Below, piece by piece: positions 26,150 to 35,029 of a DNA stretch of 64,000 nucleotides. Position 1 is the first letter of the stretch. Each line of letters starts with the position of its first letter. A program made the position numbers and the translations under genes. The stretch spans positions 11,009 through 75,008 of the forward strand of contig JADKHW010000015.1 in assembly GCA_016721565.1 (NCBI GenBank), in the 5' to 3' direction. Origin of the DNA: a bacterium. GTDB lineage: Bacteria; Electryoneota; RPQS01. The notes below the pieces were generated by a model that was not told the DNA's origin, made no database searches, and saw only the letters and a list, made by a program, of their open reading frames with translations.

Positions 26150-26647
26150 GTGGTACTTTATTTAGTTCGTCACGCCATTGCCGTCGAGAGCGGCAGTCCG
26201 GGCTATTCTGATGAAGATCGCCCATTAACTGAAGAGGGTATTGACCGAATGCAGCGCGCGGCACGCGGGCTGGCACGGTTGATTGATCCACCTGATCTCA
26301 TTGCATCAAGCCCGCTTTTGCGAGCCAAACAAACGGCGGAAATTCTGGCCGTCGCACTGCAAAGCCGCGACGGTGTTGCCGAATGGCCCAATCTCATTCC
26401 TGCTGCGGCAGTCAACAAGGTCTTGCCGCAGATCAAGAGTCAAGGGACAGATGCGAGCGCAGTCATTCTTGTTGGGCATGAGCCGCATTTATCACTTTTG
26501 ACCGCTCTACTCATGGGCACGGCTCCGCACGCTTTCGCATTCAAGAAAGGCGGAGTGTGCGCGCTTGAATGCCCTGCAAAGATCACGCAAGGATCGGCCA
26601 AGATGCTCTGGTTTCTCACGCCCAAGCAACTCAGACAACTCGCATGA
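26150..26647 (+). CDS. sixA: SixA-type phosphohistidine phosphatase
   Basis: A small (165-residue) histidine phosphatase. The catalytic LVRHAIAVE is at the very N-terminus, RPLTEEG and SSPLLRAKQTAEIL follow, and VILVGHEPHLSLL holds the second His near residue 107. The family removes phosphate from phospho-histidine on phosphorelay or PTS proteins. GTG 26150 is the start, since the catalytic motif begins at residue 3. The ATGA overlap with the next gene makes it the first gene of a four-gene run with two thymidylate-kinase-like genes and ppx/gppA. Confidence 0.92.
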   Translation: MVLYLVRHAIAVESGSPGYSDEDRPLTEEGIDRMQRAARGLARLIDPPDLIASSPLLRAKQTAEILAVALQSRDGVAEWPNLIPAAAVNKVLPQIKSQGTDASAVILVGHEPHLSLLTALLMGTAPHAFAFKKGGVCALECPAKITQGSAKMLWFLTPKQLRQLA

Positions 26648-27360
26648 TACGGCAATTTGAACAACCTCACCCCTATCCGGGCAAACTGATCATCGTCGAA
26701 GGGATTGACGGATCCGGTAAGTCGACTCAATTGCAGCTTTTGCACCGCTGGTTGGAAGGCATGGATCGGCCCGTTTTTTTTACGGAGTGGAATTCTTCAC
26801 GATTGGTTAATGAAGCTATCAAGCGCGGCAAGAAGAAGAATTTGCTCACGCCGATGACCTTCAGTGTATTGCATGCGACCGACTTTGCGGACAGACTTGC
26901 GCATTTGATTATTCCTCCGCTGAAGGCCGGCATGATTGTGTGCGCGGATCGTTATATCTACACTGCGTTCAGTCGTGATGTCGTGCGGGGCGTGGACCGC
27001 GAGTGGGTACGCGATATGTACGGGTTTGCAGTCAGGCCGGATATTTCAATGTATTTCAAAGTTCCTATTGAAGTATCGCTTGAGCGAATTTTGAGCGGCC
27101 GTCCGCAACTGAAGTTTCACGAAGCGGGAATGGATTTGAATCTGAGCGACGATCCGGTTGAGAGCTTTAAGCTGTTTCAATCGCGGATCTTGAACGAATA
27201 TGATTTGATTGCCAATGAGTATGGTTTGACGGTGATGGATGCTACACTTCCGATTACAAAGCAACAGGAGAACTTCCGCAAGGTTGTGGCCGAAAGTTTG
27301 GACTCCTATGATCCGCGCCCGATGACGCGTCCGAGAAAGCGTAAGGTGGCAAATGTCTAA
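26644..27360 (+). CDS. thymidylate-kinase-like P-loop protein, copy 1
   Basis: A P-loop kinase of 238 residues whose ATG overlaps the sixA stop (ATGA). Walker A is EGIDGSGKSTQ (residues 19-29), and the DRY-type motif CADRYIYTAFSRDVVRG is near 100. The segment where true dTMP kinases read REPGGT is here TEWNSSRLV, so substrate binding differs. A Lys/Arg-rich tail ends the protein. The overall fold is thymidylate kinase, but the company of SixA and Ppx/GppA and the tandem duplication suggest a role in phosphate or polyphosphate metabolism rather than dTTP synthesis. Cytoplasmic. Confidence 0.82.
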   Translation: MIRQFEQPHPYPGKLIIVEGIDGSGKSTQLQLLHRWLEGMDRPVFFTEWNSSRLVNEAIKRGKKKNLLTPMTFSVLHATDFADRLAHLIIPPLKAGMIVCADRYIYTAFSRDVVRGVDREWVRDMYGFAVRPDISMYFKVPIEVSLERILSGRPQLKFHEAGMDLNLSDDPVESFKLFQSRILNEYDLIANEYGLTVMDATLPITKQQENFRKVVAESLDSYDPRPMTRPRKRKVANV

Positions 27361-28081
27361 AGCACGATATATCTATGGTAATGGTCAACCCTATCTGAAA
27401 CCGGGCGAGCTTGCAGGGAAGCTAATCGTCGTTGAAGGGACTGACGGCGTTGGTCGCTCCACGCAAATCACAGAAATCAAGCAGTGGCTGGAGATGAACG
27501 GCCATGCGGTGGTAACGACAGGATTGTCGCGGTCTGCGTTGCTTACCAAAACGATTGATCAGGCGAAGGCCGGGCATACCCTGAACATCAACACTTATTG
27601 TCTGCTCTACGTGGCGGACTTTGCGGACCGGCTCGAACATGAAATTATTCCATCGCTTCGCGCGGGCTTTGTTGTCATCGCTGATCGGTATATCTACACG
27701 TTGATTGCGCGGGCGGTTGTGCGCGGCGCGGATCCCGAATGGATTCGACATGTGTTGGGATTTGCCCTTCTGCCAGATGCGGTGTTCTACCTCAAGATAA
27801 GTCTCGAAAATCTTATTCCACGAGTGATTAACAGCGAACGGTTGTACGAGCACTATTGGCTCGAAGATTCTCCGGAAGGATTGGATTACTGGGAGGCGGG
27901 CATGGACCTGCGGCTGGGTGAAGACTTCTATGACAGCTTCCTGGAGTATCAACGACGCAAGATGCTTGCCTTTGAGAACATGTCTAAGGAATATAGTTTC
28001 GAGGTGATTCCCGCATCGCGCGGATTTAATCAGGTCAATCGGTTGCTCAAGCAAGGATTTCTTCGAATTCTACAAAAGTGA
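27353..28081 (+). CDS. thymidylate-kinase-like P-loop protein, copy 2 (Walker A Lys to Arg)
   Basis: A paralogue of the preceding gene, overlapping it by 8 bases, 242 residues. The P-loop reads EGTDGVGRSTQ, with Arg in place of the nucleotide-binding Lys. The DRY motif IADRYIYTLIARAVVRGAD is retained, as is the FADRLEHEIIPSLRAG helix. It has a longer C-terminal insertion (YWLEDSPEGLDYWEAGMDL). The Arg suggests weak or no catalysis, hence perhaps a regulatory or heterodimer partner of copy 1. That is inference. Ends in a GTGA overlap with ppx. Confidence 0.82.
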   Translation: MSKARYIYGNGQPYLKPGELAGKLIVVEGTDGVGRSTQITEIKQWLEMNGHAVVTTGLSRSALLTKTIDQAKAGHTLNINTYCLLYVADFADRLEHEIIPSLRAGFVVIADRYIYTLIARAVVRGADPEWIRHVLGFALLPDAVFYLKISLENLIPRVINSERLYEHYWLEDSPEGLDYWEAGMDLRLGEDFYDSFLEYQRRKMLAFENMSKEYSFEVIPASRGFNQVNRLLKQGFLRILQK

Positions 28082-29652
28082 GCACGAATAGCCCCGAACG
28101 AATCGCCGCCATTGATATAGGCACAAACTCTATCCATCTGCTGATCGCGCGCGTGATTCCACAGACCGGCGGGTTTGACGTGCTTGATCATGACAAAGAT
28201 ATGGTGCGGTTGGGCGCTGGATTGGGACCTTTTGGTGAGTTGACTGATCAGGCGATGGCGCGCGCGATTGCAGCTCTGAAGAATTTTCAAGGGCGAGCGA
28301 GCGGCGCAGGCGCGGCCTTGCGAGTCGTGGCGACCAGCGCGGTTCGTGAAGCGACGAATCGCGACGTGTTTCTTGAGCGCGTACGTAAGGAGCTAGGCAT
28401 TTCGATTGAAGTCGCTACAGGATTTGAAGAGGCGCGACTGACATATCTTGCAGTTCGCAAGTCAATTGATCCGGGGACGCGACCGATACTGATGATTGAC
28501 ATCGGCGGAGGCAGCACGGAGTTTGTGGTCGGCAAGGGCGAAGAGATTCAATTTGATGATAGCATCAAATTGGGTGCGGTAAGGTTGACGCAGGAGTTCT
28601 TCCGCGACGGCAAGACAGATTCTAAATCCGTAGCCGAATGCCGGAGATTTTGTGCTCTAAGTTTGAATCCGATACGCCGCAATTTGGCACAACGCTATTT
28701 TGAGTGGGCTGTTGGCAGCAGCGGTACTGTGCAGTGTATCGGCAGGATGATTATGCATCAACGAGGACTGCTTCCGACCGGAAGATTGAATCGCATCGCG
28801 ATTGCCGAGTCAGAGTTGAAGGATTGTGTTGAAAGAATACTGGCCGCGAAGACCAACTCCGGACGCGCAAAATTAAAGGGAGTCGATGAGGGGCGGGCGG
28901 ATGTCTTGCCGGGTGGCGCACTGCTGCTTGAGTCTGTGTTTCGCGAGCTTGAACTGGAAACCCTGACGATTGCCGAGTATTCAATTCGCGAAGGTATTTT
29001 GTTTGACACAATTGCTCGCGACTATCAGCGCGAACAATTTTTGTCGCACGAGGGGCAGCGTTTTCGCAGCGTAATGCATGCGGCCAAACGGTTTGATTTC
29101 GAGCAGCAGCATTCCGAGCAAGTCACGAGGCTGGCACTGTCGATTTTTGATCAGACACGCCCACTTCACGGATTGGGCGATTTAGAGTGTGAGTTGCTGG
29201 AGGCGGCAGCGCTATTGCACGATATCGGACTTTACGTTTCGCATTCGTCGCACCATAAACACTCATACTATTTGATTCGTAACACCCAACTGTTAGGATT
29301 CGCAGACTACGAGCAGCAGATTATTGCTTTAATTGCACGCTATCACCGCAAATCACCGCCGCGTAAGAACCATTTGGATTTCATGTCGATTCCGGCTCCG
29401 CATCAGCAACTTGTCTCGGTACTTGCAGGGATTTTACGAATCGCCGACGGATTGGATCGGACACATGTCTCGGCAGTGCAGAGTGTGGATGTTGATCTTA
29501 ACAATCGTGACGTGGTTTTCCGCGTCACACCTGCGCCAGGTCATTCCCTTGAATATGCAATCTTTGGAGCAGAGCGTAAGCGCGATCTGTTTGAAGAGGT
29601 ATTCAACCGCCGTGGTTTGCTTGTACCTGTGGATGAGAAGGTGATTGTTTAG
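28078..29652 (+). CDS. ppx: exopolyphosphatase / pppGpp phosphohydrolase (Ppx/GppA) with HD domain
   Basis: A 524-residue enzyme of the ASKHA fold. The phosphate loops are IDIGTNSIHLLIA (residues 11-23) and MIDIGGGSTEFVVG near 140; VVATSAVREATNR and ATGFEEARLTYLAV lie between. After residue 320 comes an HD-type domain (AALLHDIGLYVSHSSHHKHS, IARYHRKSPPRKNH), as in the long Ppx/GppA forms. It splits inorganic polyphosphate or converts pppGpp to ppGpp. The GTG start at 28078 overlaps the preceding stop, making it the last gene of the sixA operon. A strong terminator follows. Confidence 0.93.
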   Translation: MSTNSPERIAAIDIGTNSIHLLIARVIPQTGGFDVLDHDKDMVRLGAGLGPFGELTDQAMARAIAALKNFQGRASGAGAALRVVATSAVREATNRDVFLERVRKELGISIEVATGFEEARLTYLAVRKSIDPGTRPILMIDIGGGSTEFVVGKGEEIQFDDSIKLGAVRLTQEFFRDGKTDSKSVAECRRFCALSLNPIRRNLAQRYFEWAVGSSGTVQCIGRMIMHQRGLLPTGRLNRIAIAESELKDCVERILAAKTNSGRAKLKGVDEGRADVLPGGALLLESVFRELELETLTIAEYSIREGILFDTIARDYQREQFLSHEGQRFRSVMHAAKRFDFEQQHSEQVTRLALSIFDQTRPLHGLGDLECELLEAAALLHDIGLYVSHSSHHKHSYYLIRNTQLLGFADYEQQIIALIARYHRKSPPRKNHLDFMSIPAPHQQLVSVLAGILRIADGLDRTHVSAVQSVDVDLNNRDVVFRVTPAPGHSLEYAIFGAERKRDLFEEVFNRRGLLVPVDEKVIV

Positions 29653-29690
29653 AGTTTGGTTGACTGATCCCAATTTATTTGCCCGATGTG

Positions 29691-29724
29691 AAAAAGCCCC
29701 CGCTCTAACGAGCGGGGGCTTTTA
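29691..29724. terminator. bidirectional terminator
   Basis: AAAAGCCCCCGCTC / GAGCGGGGGCTTTT with a small loop and T-tracts on both strands. It ends the ppx operon (+) and the giant fibronectin T9SS gene (-). Confidence 0.92.
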
Positions 29725-29744
29725 TACTGACGTGCCCTAGACGA

Positions 29745-30245
29745 TTACTTCAGAAGGACCATCTTTTGGACAGCGCTGAAGCTGCCTGCCGTCATCTTCA
29801 CAAGGTACATACCCGTCGGCAGATTGTCGGCGGTGTACAGAACCGTGTGGCTTCCGGCGGCCATGACTTCATTCACCGGACGAGCCACTTCCTGACCGGC
29901 GACGTTGAAGATCGTGATCTGGACACGTGATTCATTCGGAACATCAAAGCTCAATGCCGTCGTTGCATTGAACGGATTCGGATAGTTTGCATGCAACGCG
30001 AACTCGGTCGGCAACTCTACATTGTCATCGGCATCCAAAGCGACTTCAATGGACACGGGGATTTGCAGCGGCGAGCCCATGTCGTTGTGGGTGACCGTGA
30101 TCATAGCAGTGTATTCACCTACTGGGAAACCGGAGGTTGCACCATTTACTGTGATGATTTGCGATTGGTTCGCATCCACATCGCCATCAGGCGGTTGACA
30201 GTCAACCAGTTTTGATTTGTTGTGATGGTGTAAGACACCGCGCAT
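29745..30245 (-). CDS. C-terminal part of the giant T9SS protein after a frame break
   Basis: From about 30195 downstream this frame carries the end of the neighbouring 1494-residue protein: PPDGDVDANQSQIITVNG, a last Ig/BACON-like domain (EYTAMITVTHNDMGSPLQIP), then the T9SS sorting domain NYPNPFNATTALSFDV, VFNVAGQEVA-like ITIFNVAGQEVARPV, GMYLVKMTAG and QKMVLLK. One missing C in the run of AACCG near 30193 (read on the reverse strand) accounts for the split. The residues before that point are out of frame. Read with the next entry as one gene, 29745-34630. Confidence 0.85.
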   Translation of the reverse strand: MRGVLHHHNKSKLVDCQPPDGDVDANQSQIITVNGATSGFPVGEYTAMITVTHNDMGSPLQIPVSIEVALDADDNVELPTEFALHANYPNPFNATTALSFDVPNESRVQITIFNVAGQEVARPVNEVMAAGSHTVLYTADNLPTGMYLVKMTAGSFSAVQKMVLLK

Positions 30246-33200
30246 TGTCCGTTCGGGTTTGTGATTTCGAACGTACCAATGGAGTTCTGACCGATCAACG
30301 TGTAGATATTGAGCGATGTCAAGCTAAACGTTGCGGCAGGTTGACGCAGACTCGCGTTGCGAGTCGTCGTCCCCCCGTCATCCACGACGACGTTTTCGAA
30401 GACCTGATCACAATAACCTTGCTTGTGAACAGTAACAGTGTGCGTGCCGGGTTCGACACCAAGCGTGTAGTTACCTTGAGCATCCGTGAAAGCAATCTCG
30501 CCCGGAGCTTGCGCGGAAGTCACTTCCGCATTTGCGATCGGCGCATTACTACCGAACTCGCGCACAAGACCCGTGATCGCGCCGGACGGACCAGCCCAGA
30601 ATGCAACACCTGTGTTGTTTGCCGGCTGGAACGCGCCGGCACCAGCTTGCCACAGCGAGACAGCGTCAGATCCGTCGGCGTTCTCGACACCCACTGTTCC
30701 AATTGTTGCAGCTACGGCCTGATAGTAGAAATAGATTGATGTCGGCGGTTCGAGAATGATCTGCATCGTGTAGAGATTGGTAGGATTGGCGTACTGCTGT
30801 ACATCAACCCACGAGATAATCAGGCGACCATTTGCAGCATCATCGTACATGTACACGTCGCCTCCTGCACCCGGATTGAGGTCCATCCAGTTGAGTGCAA
30901 CAGTGGCATTCGGTTCAACAGCATTGGGCATCGTGCCGCCGAGGCTGTTCGATGTACTCGTAAATGAAAGCCAGCCATTCGAACAAACAGAGAACTGCGT
31001 GTAAGTTTGTCCGTAAAATTCAAAGTCGAACGGAAGATCCATCAAACCGGAGTTAATATCATCGGCATTGACAATAATAGTACCGTTTGTGGTGATGTCA
31101 ACCCACTCAAAGTCCACGGTTTCCCACGGGCTGACAATGGCGCCAACAGCGGCGTTTGACGGTCCGGAAACGTTTGGAACTTCGTCAACAGCAGTTACCG
31201 TCCACGTGTAGGGAATCTGGTTGTCAGGCGGTGTGTCAATGTACGTGGTGACGCCCGCAGCCGTGGTTCCAATTTGCGTTCCGTCACGATAGACGCGGTA
31301 GCCCGCAAGATCAACAAGTGCTGAGCCGTCTGCATTCAACGCTGGTGCCAACCAAGCCAAAGCCATTTGGTTTGTTCCAAGCGGATTGGCATCAAGGTTA
31401 GCGGGAGCTTCCGGAGCCATATTGCAGGTCTCAGTGACGTGTGGAGACTCGTCAGACTCTTCAGAACCATCGTAGATAGCCGTCACCCAATAAGTGTACG
31501 GAGTATTCTCGACACGGTTCAGATCGGTGTAAGTATTTACGTTTCCTGCGACCTGAGCAATCTGTCCACTGCCTTGTCGATAAACTCGATAGTTCGTGAT
31601 ATCATCGAGACTGCGGCCATTCTCACGCCCGATACTGCAAAGCACTTCAGGGGCGCGGCTAAACGGCGGGAACCAACGATCAAGAGGGTTTGCAAAGCCT
31701 TCATTTATTTGACTGTTTGCTTGTGCAATCAGGGCTTGCTTGTCAGACTTGCCGTCAGCAGAATTCGAGGAAACGATTGCACGTTGCGGTATGCGCTCAG
31801 CAGCATAACCTGACGGGCTACCAACGGAAGAAAGCTCAACAGTGGTACCACGTGGATCAACCAAGAGACCACCTTCCGGCGGCGGACCACCGACCCATGC
31901 GCGCATCATCCAGTCGTAAGACGGGAAGGCGTTCCAAACTGGCAGAGTGGCAGGCCATGTCCAATAGGCGCGTCCATCTGGTGCGCTGTTGTCAGAACCA
32001 CAACCGGGACCCGTGATTCCCGGGGGGAATTGAATCACGATATAGAAGTCGCCGGGTTCGGTGAGGAACACGGAACCATCTGTTTCAGCATACAACCAAC
32101 CGGGCGTGCCGTCCGCACCAATGTCTGTCCACTCGTAGAGAGGATTGTCTAAGTCAGCTCCTTCGTTGGTCGCGTTCGGCGGGCAGAGCGCAACCCACGG
32201 CAACGCATCTTCGCGTTCCATGTAAACGGTGGCTGCATAGAGCATCAACGGGAAGGTTGCATCTTCCGGCGGCGACATGCGCTGGCAGAAGAAGTTGTCT
32301 TCGGTGTTGGGGGATGTTACGCGGAACCAAATTTCGGAGGTGCTGTCGTCATAGAATATTTGCGTACCTTCAGAAATTCCGGGGGTAAGCCAATTCAAAA
32401 CGATGCGGTCGTCGTAATTGCCATTTGAACCAATCGAGGTGACGGGCAGTGCTCCGTAGAGCAGCGTAATCGCGCTGGTCATGTCAGATTCAACAGGCGT
32501 GGACACATTGTTGTCACGCGCTGCAACTGCGTACTGATAGATTCCGTCAATAGTCAAAGTCTGCGTGAATTGTGAACCAGTCGGCGTGCCCTGTAGCACC
32601 CAAGTTTGCTCACCTTGCAGACGACGATACACTGGATAGACGTCTACGAGTGGATCGGTTGAGTTATCCCAGTTCAAATCAACAATGCCTGTTGCGTTGC
32701 TCACTGTGCCAGTCAAGTTAGTCGGAACAGGGGGATCTACACGCGTCAGCGTAATGTTAACGCCGGCTATGCCCGCTTCAGTTAGTGTAAAAGCGTTGGT
32801 ATTTGTGTGATAGCCAGCCAGTGAAGCGGTAACCACACGGTTTCCAATGAGAACCTGTGGAAGTGAATACGTTCCATTTGCAAGCGGGTGCGTATTCGGG
32901 TTGCCGATTCCATTTGCAACGACAGAGACTGTAGTCATCGATCCGGCGCCGCCATCAAGCGTGATTGTGCCAGAAACTGGAGCGAAAACCGGTTCGCCAA
33001 AACCCCAAAGTGTTACATCGTCAATGTAGAATCCGGGGTACTGAACCGAGCCATCAGAACCGAAGCTGAAACGAATGATTGGCACAGTGCCAACATATGC
33101 GCCGAGGTTTACGACAACAAATTGCCAATTACCCACTGCGTTGCCCGTCCAACCTACTTCATCGGCGACACAAGCTGAACCGGTGTAAAATGCGTCTTCA

Positions 33201-34630
33201 TTGTAGACAGGAGTCACCGCCGTAACAACTTCCCATGTGGCACCGCCGTCAGTGCTGACTTTGATGTTCATTCCATCAAAGAAGCTTTCCGACTGATTCC
33301 ACATCCAAAATTCCAGCGTTGCAGCATCGGAGCCAACCGTCAATTCCTGGTTAATATCGAGGTTGTAGCAGGCCATGTTGTCATAGTTGGCCGCCAGCAG
33401 CGTTCCCCAGCAATGCGTGCCGCTGTGAGCACTAGCTGGGCCAACACCCGATGGAGTTCCCCATTCCCAACCCGCATCAGCAATCAAGTCGCCGTTGTCG
33501 GTTTCAAAATCGGAGAAATAGGACGGATTGCCGACTATTGCGGTTACAGACACTGCTGCGCTAAAATAGGCACCCTCTGCTGCACGGAGATTGAAGGTAT
33601 AGTTGCCGGACTGCAGACCTGTTGCATTAAACGTTTCAACACCGGCGTTTGCTGTACCCAAGAGCGTCCCAGTACCAGCAGGGCCTTGCCAAATTTGAAT
33701 TCCATCAGGAGTCAACGGATTGCCGTTAGTGTCTTGCGTTGGGTCATCCCATGTGAAGACCACATTTGAAGCTCCAGGAGTGCCAACGACGTTCGTCGGC
33801 GGATTTGGTACTCCGTCAGGCTGATTAATCAATATTGAATACTCGCTGACGGGCAAAGTTCCAGCACCATCAAAGCACACTTGCAGTGCTTGTGTACCGC
33901 CAGCATTCTCTATTCCCACAGTACAAGTTCCGTTATTGTACGTTCCGCCTGATGCAACCAACTGATAGTTATAGCGAATGTTGCCGTTCGCGTAGAGAAC
34001 AATCTGATAGGTGTAAAGTTCTGTCGTGGATCCGATGTGAGGTACATTGATCCAGCTCATGATGAAGCGCTGATTCGCTACGTCAGAGAAGTAAAAGAAC
34101 TGACCACCAGTAGGAGGATACATGTCGTCCCAGAAGCAATACACTGCGTTGTTCGGTTCAACGGTGCTCGGAATAGCGCCTTCGAAGTATGCCGCAGATG
34201 TTGACGTGAACGATGCCCAACCGTTCGAGCACATACGAACGCTCGTGTACGTTTGATCATAGAACGAAAACGAGAAGCCTAGGTCAAACGGTCCTACGTT
34301 CTGGTCATCAGAAGTGATTCCGGCCGGTGTGCCAGTGCCAGAAATGTCAATCCACTCAAAGTCAGTTTCTTCCCACTGATAGTCATCCAAATTGTGTCCC
34401 GGGCGGCGCGGACTCTCTGCGGATGTGGGGGCATCAAATATGCTGCTGCCAAACTGTACGTTGGCTTCTTTCGCGAGTTCTACATCGTGTCCGCTCAGCT
34501 GTTCGCCTCGTGACACCATGTCTTTTAGTCGAACAATGTCCGCCTCTGTTACGGCAAATGCCGTTGCGGAGATTGCCATTAGCGCTGCACACGCCAATAG
34601 CCCCTTCCAAAAATTATTGCGGTTTCCCAT
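30146..34630 (-). CDS. giant secreted multidomain protein with fibronectin III repeats (T9SS cargo)
   Basis: A signal peptide (KGLLACAALMAISATAFA) and AAGGAG before the ATG at 34630. Residues 90-250 and again about 1170-1320 form two copies of a sandwich domain (DFEWIDISGTGTPAG, MCSNGWASFTS, YSILINQPDG; and DFEWVDITTNGT, VCSNGWLSFTST). Between are fibronectin III modules (PNPPTNVVGTPGASNVVFTW; APANLDANPLGTNQMALAW), a MAM/jelly-roll-like domain (YFSDFETDNGDLI, WNQSESFFDGMNIKVST) and carboxypeptidase-regulatory-like domains (GTITLDGGAGSMTTVSVVA; GLVREFGSNAPIANAEVTS). Together with the following fragment it is about 1630 residues. Typical of large surface or secreted adhesin-like proteins. No catalytic site seen. 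Confidence 0.9.
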   Translation of the reverse strand: MGNRNNFWKGLLACAALMAISATAFAVTEADIVRLKDMVSRGEQLSGHDVELAKEANVQFGSSIFDAPTSAESPRRPGHNLDDYQWEETDFEWIDISGTGTPAGITSDDQNVGPFDLGFSFSFYDQTYTSVRMCSNGWASFTSTSAAYFEGAIPSTVEPNNAVYCFWDDMYPPTGGQFFYFSDVANQRFIMSWINVPHIGSTTELYTYQIVLYANGNIRYNYQLVASGGTYNNGTCTVGIENAGGTQALQVCFDGAGTLPVSEYSILINQPDGVPNPPTNVVGTPGASNVVFTWDDPTQDTNGNPLTPDGIQIWQGPAGTGTLLGTANAGVETFNATGLQSGNYTFNLRAAEGAYFSAAVSVTAIVGNPSYFSDFETDNGDLIADAGWEWGTPSGVGPASAHSGTHCWGTLLAANYDNMACYNLDINQELTVGSDAATLEFWMWNQSESFFDGMNIKVSTDGGATWEVVTAVTPVYNEDAFYTGSACVADEVGWTGNAVGNWQFVVVNLGAYVGTVPIIRFSFGSDGSVQYPGFYIDDVTLWGFGEPVFAPVSGTITLDGGAGSMTTVSVVANGIGNPNTHPLANGTYSLPQVLIGNRVVTASLAGYHTNTNAFTLTEAGIAGVNITLTRVDPPVPTNLTGTVSNATGIVDLNWDNSTDPLVDVYPVYRRLQGEQTWVLQGTPTGSQFTQTLTIDGIYQYAVAARDNNVSTPVESDMTSAITLLYGALPVTSIGSNGNYDDRIVLNWLTPGISEGTQIFYDDSTSEIWFRVTSPNTEDNFFCQRMSPPEDATFPLMLYAATVYMEREDALPWVALCPPNATNEGADLDNPLYEWTDIGADGTPGWLYAETDGSVFLTEPGDFYIVIQFPPGITGPGCGSDNSAPDGRAYWTWPATLPVWNAFPSYDWMMRAWVGGPPPEGGLLVDPRGTTVELSSVGSPSGYAAERIPQRAIVSSNSADGKSDKQALIAQANSQINEGFANPLDRWFPPFSRAPEVLCSIGRENGRSLDDITNYRVYRQGSGQIAQVAGNVNTYTDLNRVENTPYTYWVTAIYDGSEESDESPHVTETCNMAPEAPANLDANPLGTNQMALAWLAPALNADGSALVDLAGYRVYRDGTQIGTTAAGVTTYIDTPPDNQIPYTWTVTAVDEVPNVSGPSNAAVGAIVSPWETVDFEWVDITTNGTIIVNADDINSGLMDLPFDFEFYGQTYTQFSVCSNGWLSFTSTSNSLGGTMPNAVEPNATVALNWMDLNPGAGGDVYMYDDAANGRLIISWVDVQQYANPTNLYTMQIILEPPTSIYFYYQAVAATIGTVGVENADGSDAVSLWQAGAGAFQPANNTGVAFWAGPSGAITGLVREFGSNAPIANAEVTSAQAPGEIAFTDAQGNYTLGVEPGTHTVTVHKQGYCDQVFENVVVDDGGTTTRNASLRQPAATFSLTSLNIYTLIGQNSIGTFEITNPNGQCAVSYTITTNQNWLTVNRLMAMWMRTNRKSSQ

Positions 34631-34676
34631 TCTTTTGCTCCTTACTGCTTAGCGTAGCTTACAAGGCAATTTTTAT

Positions 34677-34705
34677 AAATTACCGGAATCGTATAAGATT
34701 GTCAA
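34677..34705 (-). promoter_or_regulatory. sigma70-type promoter of the giant T9SS gene
   Basis: On the reverse strand: TTGACA (34705-34700), 17-base spacer, TAATTT (34682-34677), 47 bases before the ATG at 34630. Confidence 0.6.
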
Positions 34706-34973
34706 TGAATCACAACTTGAAATTGAGATTGTGGTGTCATCGAGCTTTCCAGATAATTCACCCCAACCGACTGCCTGTGACGAGATCGCCTTTGAATAAA
34801 GCACGTTAATTGCTGTATTTTATATATATAAAATTTGATGTTATGAATGTATATGGACAATTGTTGTAAGATTTTGACGTATTTTCTTTAGGATTAAATT
34901 TATTTTGTTGTTGTGAAATACAAAAAGAGGCTTATCTGTGTTGATCAGCTTCTACATACTGTGCTCCAACAGA

Positions 34974-35002
34974 CAAAGGCCCCGCATAAATGCAGGGCCT
35001 TT
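34974..35002 (-). terminator. terminator after haloperoxidase-like gene 1
   Basis: AAAGGCCCCGCA-TAAA-TGCAGGGCCTTT stem with one mismatch, 28 bases beyond the stop of the reverse-strand gene. The T-run is short. Confidence 0.7.
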
Positions 35003-35029
35003 GAGCAGAGAATCTCGGTGCAGAAATTA

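Larger units (their letters stand above)
34631..35029. other. 399-base AT-rich gene-free stretch
   Basis: It holds the promoter of the giant T9SS gene at one end and the terminator hairpin of the first haloperoxidase-like gene at the other. Between 34805 and 34920 the sequence is strongly AT-rich with a TATATATATA run. No credible gene seen. Confidence 0.6.
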
